From Streptomyces reniochalinae (lineage in GTDB: Bacteria; Actinomycetota; Actinomycetes; Streptomycetales; Streptomycetaceae), in assembly GCF_003323735.1 (NCBI RefSeq), contig NZ_QOIM01000024.1, forward strand, positions 186,001 through 250,000: DNA of 64,000 bases. The letters run 5' to 3'. Positions 9,027 to 17,753 of the stretch are shown piece after piece (the stretch's first letter is position 1; each line of letters starts with the position of its first letter). A program made the position numbers and the translations under genes. The notes under the pieces were generated by a model. It searched no databases. It saw nothing but the letters and a program-made list of their open reading frames with translations, and had not been told where the DNA came from.

Positions 9027-9950
9027 TCACACATAGCGGATCCTCGGGTCGAGCACGGCGTACAACAGGTCGACGAGCAGGTTCGCGAGGAGGAAGACGA
9101 TGACGAGGACGGTCACGAAGCCGACGACGGTCGGCGAGTTCTGCCGCACGATGCCCTGCCACAGCTGGAAGCCGACGCCGTGGATGTTGAAGATCCGCTC
9201 GGTCACCAGGGCCCCCGCCATCAGGGTGCCGACGTCGGTGCCCAGGAAGGTGACGACGGGGATCAGCGAGTTGCGCAGCAGGTGCCGTACGGTCACCCGC
9301 CGGCGCGGCAGCCCCTTGGCGACGGCGGTGCGCACGTAGTCGGCGCGGGAGTTCTCGGCGATGGAGGTGCGGGTCAGCCGTGTGACGTAGGCGAGCGAGA
9401 CCAGTGCGAGCACCAGTCCCGGCAGCAGCAGCTGGCCGAGGGGCGCGGCGGGCGAGACGGCGGGGGCGATCAGCCCCCACCGGACGCCGAGCAGGTACTG
9501 GAAGACGGTGCCGGTCACGAACGTCGGTACGGAGATGACGACGAGGGTCAGCATCAGCACCCCGCTGTCGACGGGCCGGCCGCGGCGCAGGCCGGTGAGC
9601 ACGCCGAGCACCAGGCCGACGATGATCTCGATGACGACGGCGACGAGCGTCAGCCGGATGGTCAGCGGGAACGCGGTCGCCATCAGCTCGGTCACCGGCT
9701 GCCCGTTGAAAGCGTTGCCGAAGTCACCGGAGAAGATCTTGCCCATGTAGAGCCCGTACTGCTGCCAGAGGGGCTTGTCGAGGTTGAACTCGGCGCGCAG
9801 CTGTGCGGCCGTCGCCGGGTCGGGCGCCCGGTCGCCGAACATGGCGTTCACCGGGTCGCCGACGGCGTAGACCATCACGAAGATCAGGAACGTCGTCCCG
9901 ATGAAGACCGGGACCATCTGGAGCAGTCGTCGTACGACATAGCGCCCCAC
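9027..9950 (-). CDS. Peptide ABC transporter permease, DppB/OppB type (operon 2)
   Basis: Permease of 307 residues starting MGRYVVRRLLQMVPVFIGTTFLIF, the classic DppB opening and first membrane segment. The loop with PATAAQLRAEFNLDKPLWQQYGLYMGKI is followed by five membrane segments and the contact loop ENSRADYVRTAVAKGLPRRR. It starts 6 bp after the lipoprotein stop, with no hairpin between them. In this it differs from operons 1 and 3. Confidence 0.9.
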   Translation of the reverse strand: MGRYVVRRLLQMVPVFIGTTFLIFVMVYAVGDPVNAMFGDRAPDPATAAQLRAEFNLDKPLWQQYGLYMGKIFSGDFGNAFNGQPVTELMATAFPLTIRLTLVAVVIEIIVGLVLGVLTGLRRGRPVDSGVLMLTLVVISVPTFVTGTVFQYLLGVRWGLIAPAVSPAAPLGQLLLPGLVLALVSLAYVTRLTRTSIAENSRADYVRTAVAKGLPRRRVTVRHLLRNSLIPVVTFLGTDVGTLMAGALVTERIFNIHGVGFQLWQGIVRQNSPTVVGFVTVLVIVFLLANLLVDLLYAVLDPRIRYV

Positions 9951-9956
9951 GACGGC

Positions 9957-11606
9957 TCACTTGACCTTGATGTCGGTGAAGACCGGCACGGAGAAGGGGT
10001 TGAGTTTCACGTTGCCGACCCGCTCGGAGTATCCGGCGTTCCCGTTCTGGTACCACAGCGGAATGGCGGGGAACGTCTCCAGGACGCGTTTCTCCGCCTG
10101 CTGGAAGAGGCCGATCGCGCTCTTCTGGTCGCCGGCCGCGTTCGCCTGGTCGATGAGCTTGTCGACCTTCGGGTCGGAGAACCCGGAGTCGTTGGAGGAG
10201 GCGTCCGTGTAGTAGAGGGGCTGGATGAAGTTCTGGATCAGCGGGTAGTCCATCTGCCACCCGGTCCTGAACATACCCTTCATCTTCTTGCCGCTGATGT
10301 CGGAGCGGAATTCGCTGAACGTCGGCACCGGATTCACCGTGCAGGCGTTGTTCTTGTCCAGGGTGCGGTTGATGCTGTTGCAGACGGCTTCCATCCACTG
10401 CCGGTGTGAGCCCGTGTCCACGTTCGAGATCAGCGTGATCTTTCCGCCGGGGAGGCCGCCGCCCTGCTTGATGAGTTTCCTGGCCGCTTTCGGGTCGTAC
10501 TCGCACGCGCTGCCGCACAGGCCGGGTTCGTATCCGCCGCCGGCCCCCAGCACGGGAGAGGTCAGGTCGGTCGCGGGCTCCCGCGTGCCGTGGTAGATCT
10601 CCTCGGTCACCTCCTTCCTGTTGATCGCACGGGAGAGGCCCTGCCGCACCAGCGCGGCCTTCTTTCCGCGCCACCGCTTGTCGTACATCGGGAAGGAGAG
10701 GGTCTGGGTGATGCCCGCCGGCTGGTTGATGTAGCGCCCGTTCAGGTCCCGCTTGGCGTTCTTCAGCTGCCCTGCCGGGAGTTCGTCGACGACGTCCAGG
10801 TTTCCGGCTTGCAGGTCGGTGTAGCCGGTGTTCTGGTCGGTGTAGACCCGCAGCTCGACGCCCTTGTTGCGCGGCTTGTCCGCACCGTTGTAGTACGTGT
10901 TGCGCGACAGCTTCATCGACTGGCCGCGGGTGTAGGAGTCCACCTTGTACGGACCGTTCCCCACCGGTTTCTTGAGCCAGCCCTCGTGGTCGGTGAAGAA
11001 CGCTTTCGGCAGGGGCGCGTAAGCGCTGTAGCCGAGCGTCTGCGGCCACATGGAGAACTTCTGGTTGAGCTTCGCCGTGAAGGAGCGGTCACCGGTGACC
11101 TTCAGCCCCGACATCTTCTTCGCCTTCGGCTTCCCCTTCTCGGGGTGCACGTCGTCGTAGCCGTCGATGTACTGGAAGAAGTAGGAGTTGACCTGCTTGT
11201 TGGTGACCAGCGCACCGTAGTTCCACGCGTCGACGAACGACTTCGCCGTCACCGGCGTGCCGTCGGAGAACTTCCAGCCCTTGCCCAGCTGGATGCGGAA
11301 GGTGCGCTGGTCGTCGGTCGTGATGGACTCGGCGACGGCGTTCTTCGCCTCACCCGTGGCGGGGTCGTACTTCTTCAGCCCTCGCATGATCATGTCGAGG
11401 ACCTTGCCGCCCTGCACCTCGTTGGTGTTCGCCGGCTCGACCGGATGCTGCGGGTCGGTCCAGAAGGCGCGGACCACACCGTCCTGCGCCCCGCCGCCGG
11501 TCCCCCCCGAGCTGGAACCGCCACCGCAGGCGGTCGCCGTGAGCGTGAGCACCCCCACGGCGGCGAGCGCCCTCCTGGTCGTGGTCACGCGGGTGGCTCC
11601 ACGCAT
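9957..11606 (-). CDS. Extracellular peptide-binding lipoprotein, SBP family 5 (operon 2)
   Basis: Lipoprotein of 549 residues and first gene of operon 2. The start ATG 11606 has AGGAGG six bases upstream. The signal MRGATRVTTTRRALAAVGVL leads to a lipobox ending TATAC with the cysteine at residue 27, then a Gly/Ser linker. Family-5 hallmarks include GNGPYKVDSYTRGQ, RQGLSRAINRKE and a C-terminal IPLWYQNGNAGYSERV. Two further cysteine pairs (GLCGSACEYDP; AVCNS ... NACTVNP) may form disulfides outside the cell. Peptide substrates are inferred from the family only. Confidence 0.88.
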   Translation of the reverse strand: MRGATRVTTTRRALAAVGVLTLTATACGGGSSSGGTGGGAQDGVVRAFWTDPQHPVEPANTNEVQGGKVLDMIMRGLKKYDPATGEAKNAVAESITTDDQRTFRIQLGKGWKFSDGTPVTAKSFVDAWNYGALVTNKQVNSYFFQYIDGYDDVHPEKGKPKAKKMSGLKVTGDRSFTAKLNQKFSMWPQTLGYSAYAPLPKAFFTDHEGWLKKPVGNGPYKVDSYTRGQSMKLSRNTYYNGADKPRNKGVELRVYTDQNTGYTDLQAGNLDVVDELPAGQLKNAKRDLNGRYINQPAGITQTLSFPMYDKRWRGKKAALVRQGLSRAINRKEVTEEIYHGTREPATDLTSPVLGAGGGYEPGLCGSACEYDPKAARKLIKQGGGLPGGKITLISNVDTGSHRQWMEAVCNSINRTLDKNNACTVNPVPTFSEFRSDISGKKMKGMFRTGWQMDYPLIQNFIQPLYYTDASSNDSGFSDPKVDKLIDQANAAGDQKSAIGLFQQAEKRVLETFPAIPLWYQNGNAGYSERVGNVKLNPFSVPVFTDIKVK

Positions 11607-11626
11607 GGGTGCCTCCTGGAAGCGCT

Positions 11627-11653
11627 GTGGGTCCGAGTTCGACTCGGACCCAC
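11627..11653 (-). promoter_or_regulatory. 12-bp inverted repeat in front of the operon 2 lipoprotein gene
   Basis: GTGGGTCCGAGT (11627-11638) and its exact complement (11642-11653) flank a 3-base centre. It lies 21 bases upstream of the lipoprotein start and about 100 bases beyond the end of operon 3. It could be the terminator of operon 3, a 5' UTR hairpin of operon 2, or an operator; the position does not decide. Confidence 0.55.
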
Positions 11654-11757
11654 TTAACACCTTTTGACACCATATGCCTGGATGCCGTGCCCGGGCCCCG
11701 GAGGGCCGGAACCCGTATGGACCACACGGGTGGGCACGGCAGCTCCCGCGAGCGGAC

Positions 11758-12822
11758 TCAGGCCGCGACCACGGCCGCCCGCTCCTCGGCGAAGTGGCAG
11801 GCCGACGGGTGCGCCACCCCCGACTCCGCCTTCTCGAACGGCGTGGGAATCGCCAGCAGAGGCACCTCTTCGGCGCAGCGCGCCTCCGCCTTCCAGCAGC
11901 GGGTACGGAACCGGCAGCCCGACGGCGGGTTGGCCGGTGAGGGCACGTCGCCCTCCAGCACGATCCGCTCCCTGCGCCCCTCGGCCTCGGGGTCGGGCAC
12001 CGGCACGGCCGACAGCAGCGCCTGCGTGTACGGGTGCGTCGGGTGCTCGTAGATCTCCTCGTCGCTGCCGATCTCCGCCATCTTGCCGAGGTACATCACG
12101 CCGACGCGGTCGGAGATGTGCCGCACGATGGACAGGTCGTGCGCGATGAACATGTACGAGAGGCCGAACTCGTCCTGGAGGCGCTCCATCAGATTGACCA
12201 CCTGCGCCTGCACCGACACGTCCAGCGCCGAGACCGGCTCGTCCGCCACGATGATCTCCGGACGCAGCGCCAGACCCCGAGCGATCCCGATCCGCTGCCG
12301 CTGACCCCCGCTGAACTGGTGCGGATACCGGTTCACGTACTCCGGATTCAGCCCCACCACATCCAGCAGCTCCTGCACCTTGCGCCGCCGGTCCCCCTTC
12401 GGCGCCACCTCGGGATGGATGTCGAACGGCTCCCCGATGATGTCGCCCACCGTCATCCGCGGATTCAACGACGTGTACGGATCCTGGAACACCATCTGGA
12501 TGTTCCGCCGCACCGCCTTCAAAGCACGCCCCGACAGCTTGGTGATGTCCTCGCCCTTGTAGCGGATGGTGCCGGACGTGGGCGCCTCCAGGTTCATCAG
12601 CAGCTTGGCCACGGTCGACTTGCCGCAGCCCGACTCGCCGACGATGCCCAGCGTCTCGCCCGGGTACAGGTCGAAGGAGATGCCGTCGACGGCCTTGACC
12701 GCGCCGACCTGCCGCTTGAAGAGCACACCCTGGGTCAGCGGGAAGTGCTTGACCAGGTCCCGCACCTCGAGGATCGGCTCACGGCGCTCGGTCTGCTCGG
12801 TTCGCTGGGACTCTTCACTCAC
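11758..12822 (-). CDS. Peptide ABC transporter ATP-binding protein, DppF/OppF type (operon 3)
   Basis: ATPase of 354 residues, last gene of the third importer operon. The GTG at 12822 is preferred: GGAG lies 7-8 bases upstream and the start overlaps the stop of the preceding ATPase by 8 bp (GTGAGTGA). It has Walker [11 protein letters not shown], signature [17 protein letters not shown], Walker [15 protein letters not shown], and the C-terminal [15 protein letters not shown] element. From 11943 to about 12530 the DNA runs colinear with operon 2 (5862 bp apart) and is nearly identical apart from a short diverged patch around 12055-12080. Confidence 0.88.
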   Translation of the reverse strand: MSEESQRTEQTERREPILEVRDLVKHFPLTQGVLFKRQVGAVKAVDGISFDLYPGETLGIVGESGCGKSTVAKLLMNLEAPTSGTIRYKGEDITKLSGRALKAVRRNIQMVFQDPYTSLNPRMTVGDIIGEPFDIHPEVAPKGDRRRKVQELLDVVGLNPEYVNRYPHQFSGGQRQRIGIARGLALRPEIIVADEPVSALDVSVQAQVVNLMERLQDEFGLSYMFIAHDLSIVRHISDRVGVMYLGKMAEIGSDEEIYEHPTHPYTQALLSAVPVPDPEAEGRRERIVLEGDVPSPANPPSGCRFRTRCWKAEARCAEEVPLLAIPTPFEKAESGVAHPSACHFAEERAAVVAA

Positions 12823-13792
12823 CGAGGGTCTCCTTCCAGAAGTGGCACGCGCTGCCGCGTCCTTCGCCGACCTCGGCGAGCGGGGGCAGTTCACTGCGGC
12901 AGACGTCCCGTGCGACGGGGCAGCGCGGGTGGAAGGCGCAGCCGTCGGGAACCTTGGCCATGTTGGGCGGCAGGCCCTGGATCGCGTAGAGCTCCTTGCC
13001 CTTCTGGTCGAGGCGGGGGATGGATTCGAGCAGCCCCTTGGTGTACGGGTGCGCCGGAGCCTTGTACAGCTCCTTGACCGGCGCCGTCTCCACGATCCGG
13101 CCCGCGTACATCACCGCGATCTTGTCCGCGACGTCCGCCACCACACCCAGGTCATGGGTGATCAGGATCAGCCCCATGTTGAACTCACGCTGCAAATCCG
13201 CCAGCAGCTCCATCACCTGCGCCTGCACCGTCACATCCAGCGCGGTCGTCGGCTCGTCGGCGATGATCAGATCGGGCTCCAGCGCCAACGCCATCGCGAT
13301 CATGATGCGCTGCCGCATCCCCCCACTGAACTGGTGCGGATAGTCGCTCACCCGGGCCTTCGCAGCGGGGATCTTCACGCGGTCCATCAGCTCGACGGCC
13401 TTGGCCTTCGCCTCCTTGCGGGAGGCGCCCTGGTGGACACGGAACATCTCCGCCAGCTGGTAGCCGACGCTCAGCACCGGGTTCAGAGAGGAGAGCGCGT
13501 CCTGGAAGATCATGGCGATGCGGGCGCCGCGGATCTTGCGGCGCTCCTCCTTGGACATGGTGAGCATGTCCTCGCCGTGGAAGAGGATCTCCCCCTTGGG
13601 GATGCGGCCTGGCGGCATGTCGAGAATGCCCATGACCGCCTGGGCGGTCACCGACTTGCCGGAGCCGGACTCGCCGAGCACCGCGAGCGTCTCGCCGGCC
13701 TCGACCTGGTAGTTCACGCCGTTGACGGCCTTGACGATGCCGTCCCGGGTGTGGAAATCGACGTGCAGGTCCCGCACTTCGAGCAGGGTCAT
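12815..13792 (-). CDS. Peptide ABC transporter ATP-binding protein, DppD/OppD type (operon 3)
   Basis: ATPase of 325 residues beginning [21 protein letters not shown] 13792 lies 16 bp after the permease C stop and is preceded by GGGAGG about ten bases upstream; an upstream in-frame start would overlap the permease. It has Walker [11 protein letters not shown], signature [17 protein letters not shown], Walker [15 protein letters not shown], and [15 protein letters not shown] at the C-terminal end. The product is close to the operon 2 DppD protein, most of all in its central part. Confidence 0.9.
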   Translation of the reverse strand: MTLLEVRDLHVDFHTRDGIVKAVNGVNYQVEAGETLAVLGESGSGKSVTAQAVMGILDMPPGRIPKGEILFHGEDMLTMSKEERRKIRGARIAMIFQDALSSLNPVLSVGYQLAEMFRVHQGASRKEAKAKAVELMDRVKIPAAKARVSDYPHQFSGGMRQRIMIAMALALEPDLIIADEPTTALDVTVQAQVMELLADLQREFNMGLILITHDLGVVADVADKIAVMYAGRIVETAPVKELYKAPAHPYTKGLLESIPRLDQKGKELYAIQGLPPNMAKVPDGCAFHPRCPVARDVCRSELPPLAEVGEGRGSACHFWKETLGE

Positions 13793-13808
13793 ATGAGGCG
13801 CGCCTCCC

Positions 13809-14753
13809 TCAACGGCTCTTGGGATCGAGGGCGTTGCGGACCGCATCGCCGAGCATGATGAACGCCAGGACGGTCAGGGAGACCATGATGGCGGGGGAAA
13901 TGAGCATGTGGGGCGCGGTGCGCAGGCCGTCCTTGCCCGAGTCGACGTCCACGCCCCAGGAGACCGTGGGAGCAGCCAGCCCGATGCCCAGGTAGGAGAG
14001 GGTCGCCTCGGCCGCGATGTACCCGCCGAGCGCCGTCGTCGCGACGACGATGACGGGCGCGACCGCGTTGGGCACGATGTGCCGGAACATGATCCGCGCC
14101 GTGCTCGCGCCCAGCGACTTCGCGGCGTGCACGTAGTCGCTCTGCTTGACGGTGATCACCGAGCCGCGGGCGACACGGGCGATCTGCGTCCAGCCCAGGA
14201 AGAGCAGCGCGGCGATGACGACCCACACGTTGGACTTGGTGAAGGTGGTCAGCACCACCATGGCGCCCAGCAGGAAGGGGATGCCCTGGAAGATATCGGT
14301 GATCCGGGAGAGCACGCTGTCCAGCCAGCCGCCGAAGTAGCCGGCGACGAGCCCGACGATGCCGCCGAGGATCGTCACGAACAGCGTCACCATGACGCCG
14401 ACGAGCACGGAGGCACGGGCGCCGTAGACCATGCGCGCCCACACGGAGCGCCCCTGGGTGTCGTACCCGAACCAGTCCTCCGCGAAGAAGTGGCTGTAGC
14501 TGGGCTTGCCCTGGTAGTGGTGCGTCAGGTCGCCCACGGTCGGGGAGGCCGAGGTGAACAGGCTGGGGAAGGCCACCATCACCAGCAGCACCACGATGAG
14601 CACGGCCGAGATGACGAAGAGCGGGTTGCGCCGCAGGTCGCGCCAGGCGTCGGTCCACAGGCTGCGGCCCTTGGCCGGTGCCGCGTCCTTGCCCGGCGGA
14701 GCGGGCTGCGGGTCGGTCGACGCCGACGCGGGCACGTTCAGGGTCTCAGTCAT
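13809..14753 (-). CDS. Peptide ABC transporter permease, DppC/OppC type (operon 3)
   Basis: Permease of 314 residues. The N-terminal cytoplasmic tail is alanine/proline-rich, then WRDLRRNPLFVISA leads into the first membrane segment. The extracytoplasmic part shows DWFGYDTQGRSVWARMVYGARAS, the OppC signature. The contact loop is KQSDYVHAAKSLGASTAR. Its ATG overlaps the end of the permease B gene by 8 bp. It is clearly more diverged from its operon 2 counterpart than the ATPases are. Confidence 0.9.
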   Translation of the reverse strand: MTETLNVPASASTDPQPAPPGKDAAPAKGRSLWTDAWRDLRRNPLFVISAVLIVVLLVMVAFPSLFTSASPTVGDLTHHYQGKPSYSHFFAEDWFGYDTQGRSVWARMVYGARASVLVGVMVTLFVTILGGIVGLVAGYFGGWLDSVLSRITDIFQGIPFLLGAMVVLTTFTKSNVWVVIAALLFLGWTQIARVARGSVITVKQSDYVHAAKSLGASTARIMFRHIVPNAVAPVIVVATTALGGYIAAEATLSYLGIGLAAPTVSWGVDVDSGKDGLRTAPHMLISPAIMVSLTVLAFIMLGDAVRNALDPKSR

Positions 14754-15675
14754 AACGGATCCTCGGGTCCAGGACCGCGTAAAGCAGGTCGACGAGCAGG
14801 CTTGCGACGAGGTAGACGATGACGATCAGCGTGGCGATGCCGACGACCGTGGAGCCCTCGCGGCGGTTGAGCGCCTCGAAGATGGTGTTGCCGATGCCGT
14901 GCACGTTGAAGATGCCTTCGGTGACGACCGCGCCGGCCATCAGCGAACCGATGTCGGTACCGAGGAAGGTGACGACGGGGATCAGGGAATTGCGCAGCAG
15001 GTGCACGCCGACCACCCGGCGCCGGGGCAGGCCCTTGGCGATGGCGGTGCGGATGTAGTCGGCCCGCAGGTTCTCCGCGACGGAGGTGCGGGTGAGCCGT
15101 GTGACGTACGCCAACGAGAGTGCCGCCAGCACAATCGCAGGCAACAACAACTGCCCGAGGTCTTGTGAGTCCTGGACGGTCGGGGTGACCCAGCCGAGCT
15201 GGAAGGCGAACAGGTACTGGAAGAGGTAGCCCAGAACGAAGCTGGGCACCGAGATCAGCAGCAGGGTGAAGATCAGCACGACCCTGTCGAACACCTTGTC
15301 GGCGAAGAGTCCGGAGACCAGGCCGAGCAGCACACCGGCGAGAACGGTGAAGACGAACGCGAAGAGAGTGAGCCGGACGGTCACGGGGAACGCCTGCGAG
15401 ATCACCTCGGCGACCGGTCTCTGCGTGGCTATCTGGGTACCGAAGTCACCCTGGAACAGGCCGGTGAGGTAGTTCCAGTACTGGTGCCACAGCGGCAGGT
15501 CGAGACCGAGCTGGTGCTTGATCGCGGCGATCTGCGCCGGGTCGGGCTTCTTCTCACCGAAGAGCGCCGCCACGGGGTCGCCGGGCAGCGCGAACATCAT
15601 GCAGAAGATCAGCAGAGTCGACCCGATGAAGACCGGGATCATCTGGAGCAGTCGCCGTGCGACATAGCGCCCCAT
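14746..15675 (-). CDS. Peptide ABC transporter permease, DppB/OppB type (operon 3)
   Basis: Permease of 309 residues starting MGRYVARRLLQMIPVFIGSTLLIF. ATG 15675 has GGAGG five bases upstream, and the longer open frame has no signal. The periplasmic-type loop is PAQIAAIKHQLGLDLPLWHQYWNYLTGL, and the contact loop ENLRADYIRTAIAKGLPRRR. It follows the lipoprotein gene after 86 bp that contain a hairpin. Confidence 0.9.
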   Translation of the reverse strand: MGRYVARRLLQMIPVFIGSTLLIFCMMFALPGDPVAALFGEKKPDPAQIAAIKHQLGLDLPLWHQYWNYLTGLFQGDFGTQIATQRPVAEVISQAFPVTVRLTLFAFVFTVLAGVLLGLVSGLFADKVFDRVVLIFTLLLISVPSFVLGYLFQYLFAFQLGWVTPTVQDSQDLGQLLLPAIVLAALSLAYVTRLTRTSVAENLRADYIRTAIAKGLPRRRVVGVHLLRNSLIPVVTFLGTDIGSLMAGAVVTEGIFNVHGIGNTIFEALNRREGSTVVGIATLIVIVYLVASLLVDLLYAVLDPRIRYD

Positions 15676-15712
15676 AGTGCCTCCGTAACGGAAAGGGAGC
15701 TCGGGAACGGCC

Positions 15713-15740
15713 GGGGCCGCCGCTCGTGGCGGCGGGCCCC
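15713..15740 (-). terminator. Intercistronic hairpin behind the operon 3 lipoprotein gene
   Basis: GGGGCCGCCGC at 15713-15723 pairs with 15729-15740, with a single bulged G at 15734 and a 5-base TCGTG loop. It begins 21 bases after the lipoprotein stop. Placement and strength match the hairpin behind the first lipoprotein gene (1378-1416). Confidence 0.6.
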
Positions 15741-15761
15741 AGCGCGTCTTCCCGGGTGCTG

Positions 15762-17372
15762 CTACTTGACGGTGATGTCGGTCAGGAGGACGTTGCCGTC
15801 GAAGCCGACCTTGACGTCGTCGATGCTCTCGCCGTGCACGATGTTGGCCGCGTAGTCCCACAGCGGGATGGCGGGCATCTTCTTGAGCAGTTCCTTCTCC
15901 GCCGCCTGGTAGTCCTTCACGGCCGCGTCGAGGGAGTCGGCGTGGTCGCCCTTCTCGAAGAGCCCGTCGATCTTCTTGTCGGAGAACCGGCCGTAGTTGG
16001 TGGAGGCGCCGGTCTTGTACAGGTCCTGCATGAAGTTGACGTTCAGCGGGTAGTCCGCGAGCCAGCCGCCCCGGTAGGTGCCCTTGACCTTGTTGGCCTG
16101 GCGCGCCTCGAGGTCGGTCTGGAAGTCCGGCTTGGAGTCACCCACGCACTGGACGCCGGTGGCCTTGGTGATGCTGTTGCAGACAGCCGTCACCCATTCC
16201 TTGTGGCCGCCGTCGGCGTTGTACTGGATCCAGATCTTGTTGCCCGGGACGCCGCCGCCGTCCTTGATGTACTTCTTGGCCTTCTTCGGGTTGTAGGTCA
16301 GGACGTCGGTGTCCAGCTTCTGGTAGCCCTTGACCTGCGGCGGGGTGAACGCCTTGGAGGGGATGCGGGTGCCCTGGAGCACCGTCTTGGTGATCGTCTT
16401 GCGGTCGATCGCCATCGACAGGCCCTGGACGACCTTCGGGTCGACGTCCTTGAACGGCTTGGAGTAGACGGCCGGGACGATGCTCTGGGTGCCCGCGTAC
16501 GGGACGTCGAGCGCGCGGTCGCCGAAGTCGGACTTGCGCTTGGGCAGGTCCTTGGGACCGACGCCGTCGACCAGGTCCAGGTTGCCGGACAGCGCGTCCT
16601 GGTAGGCCGCCTCCATCTTGGAGTAGGTCTTGAACTGGACACCCTTGTTCTTGGCCTTGTTGGAGCCCTTGTAGCTGTTCACGGCCTTGACCTGGATCAG
16701 CTTGTTGTGGGTCCACTTCTGGAACTCGTACGGGCCGTTGCCGACCGGCTTCTGGCCGAACGCCTTGGGGTCCTTGTAGAAGGACTCGGGCAGCGGCGTG
16801 AAGGTCTTGTAGCCCAGCTTGTACTCGAAGTACGGGACCGGCTTGGACAGCTCGATGGTGAAGGTGTGGTCGTCGACGACCTTCAGCCCCTCCATCTCGT
16901 CCTTCTTGGACTTGCCCTTCTCCGGGTGGACGTCCTCGTAGCCCTTGATGTCGCCGAACCAGTAGCTGTTGGCCTGCTTGTTGTCGACGTTGGCCATCCA
17001 GTTCCACGCCTTGACGTACGACTCGGCGGTCACGTCCGTGCCGTCGTGGAACTTCCAGCCCTTCTTGAGCTTGACGGTCCAGGTCTTGTTGTCCTTGGAC
17101 TTCACCGACTCGGCGTTCTCGTTCTTCAGCTCGCCCTTGCCGTCGTAGCCGACGAGGCCGGTGAACAGCGCGTCGATGACGTAGCCGCCGAACTTCTCGT
17201 TCGTGTTGGACGGCATCAGCGGGTGCTGGGGTTCGCCGTTGAACATCGAGACGTACCCGGCGGGCTTGCCCGACGCGTTGCCGTCGTCGCCGGAACCGCC
17301 ACCGCACGCCGTGGCTGCCAGCGCCACGGCCGCCGCAAGAGCGGACCACTGCATCATCTTCGCACCACGCAT
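15762..17372 (-). CDS. Extracellular peptide-binding lipoprotein, SBP family 5 (operon 3)
   Basis: Lipoprotein of 536 residues and first gene of operon 3. AGGAGG lies seven bases upstream of ATG 17372. The signal MRGAKMMQWSALAAAVAL ends at lipobox ATAC with cysteine 23, then a Gly/Asp linker. The mature protein is lysine-rich for this genome and shows KPVGNGPYEFQKWTHNK and VVQGLSMAIDRKT. A C-terminal WDYAANIVHGESIDDVKVG is shared in outline with the operon 2 protein (both end in a V/I-K-V/T-K type tail), suggesting common origin of the two operons. Confidence 0.88.
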   Translation of the reverse strand: MRGAKMMQWSALAAAVALAATACGGGSGDDGNASGKPAGYVSMFNGEPQHPLMPSNTNEKFGGYVIDALFTGLVGYDGKGELKNENAESVKSKDNKTWTVKLKKGWKFHDGTDVTAESYVKAWNWMANVDNKQANSYWFGDIKGYEDVHPEKGKSKKDEMEGLKVVDDHTFTIELSKPVPYFEYKLGYKTFTPLPESFYKDPKAFGQKPVGNGPYEFQKWTHNKLIQVKAVNSYKGSNKAKNKGVQFKTYSKMEAAYQDALSGNLDLVDGVGPKDLPKRKSDFGDRALDVPYAGTQSIVPAVYSKPFKDVDPKVVQGLSMAIDRKTITKTVLQGTRIPSKAFTPPQVKGYQKLDTDVLTYNPKKAKKYIKDGGGVPGNKIWIQYNADGGHKEWVTAVCNSITKATGVQCVGDSKPDFQTDLEARQANKVKGTYRGGWLADYPLNVNFMQDLYKTGASTNYGRFSDKKIDGLFEKGDHADSLDAAVKDYQAAEKELLKKMPAIPLWDYAANIVHGESIDDVKVGFDGNVLLTDITVK

Positions 17373-17675
17373 GGAGCGACCTCCTAGAGTCGTTCACCAA
17401 GGAAGAAGGGGCGGTGCCGTGGCCGGCAGCCTGCCGGTCCGTGCTACACGCCCCCACGCTCGCGGAGTCGCCGCCCACATGACGGTGCGTGACCCATTAA
17501 CCCGAGCTCGATGCACTCACTATCTGCCCTCACCCCCCGTGTGGACCAGATGTGAAGAGTCTCGGTTTGATTACACCTACATCCGGTTGTCCGTTAAGCG
17601 GCAAGAGCAGCGCCGCGAATCTCATCAAACCGGACAAAAACCAAGGTTGCCGAACCGTTATCCGGACACCGCACA
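17373..17675. promoter_or_regulatory. Upstream region of operon 3
   Basis: About 300 bp between the operon 3 lipoprotein start and the typA terminator. It holds no convincing gene. It contains the near-palindrome CCGGCAGCCTGCCGG around 17424-17438 and an A/T-richer stretch at 17555-17650 where a minus-strand promoter would be expected. I cannot point to a specific -35/-10 pair. Confidence 0.35.
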
Positions 17676-17715
17676 GCGGAAGGGGCCACACCCCACAGGG
17701 AGTGGCCCCCTCCGC
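17676..17715 (-). terminator. Terminator hairpin behind typA
   Basis: GGGGCCAC (17682-17689) pairs exactly with GTGGCCCC (17702-17709). The stem continues outward, after one mismatch, through GCGGA/TCCGC. It begins 38 bases after the typA stop codon. Confidence 0.75.
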
Positions 17716-17753
17716 TTCCGAACCGGCCGCTACGGTGCGCAACCGGCCTCCGG

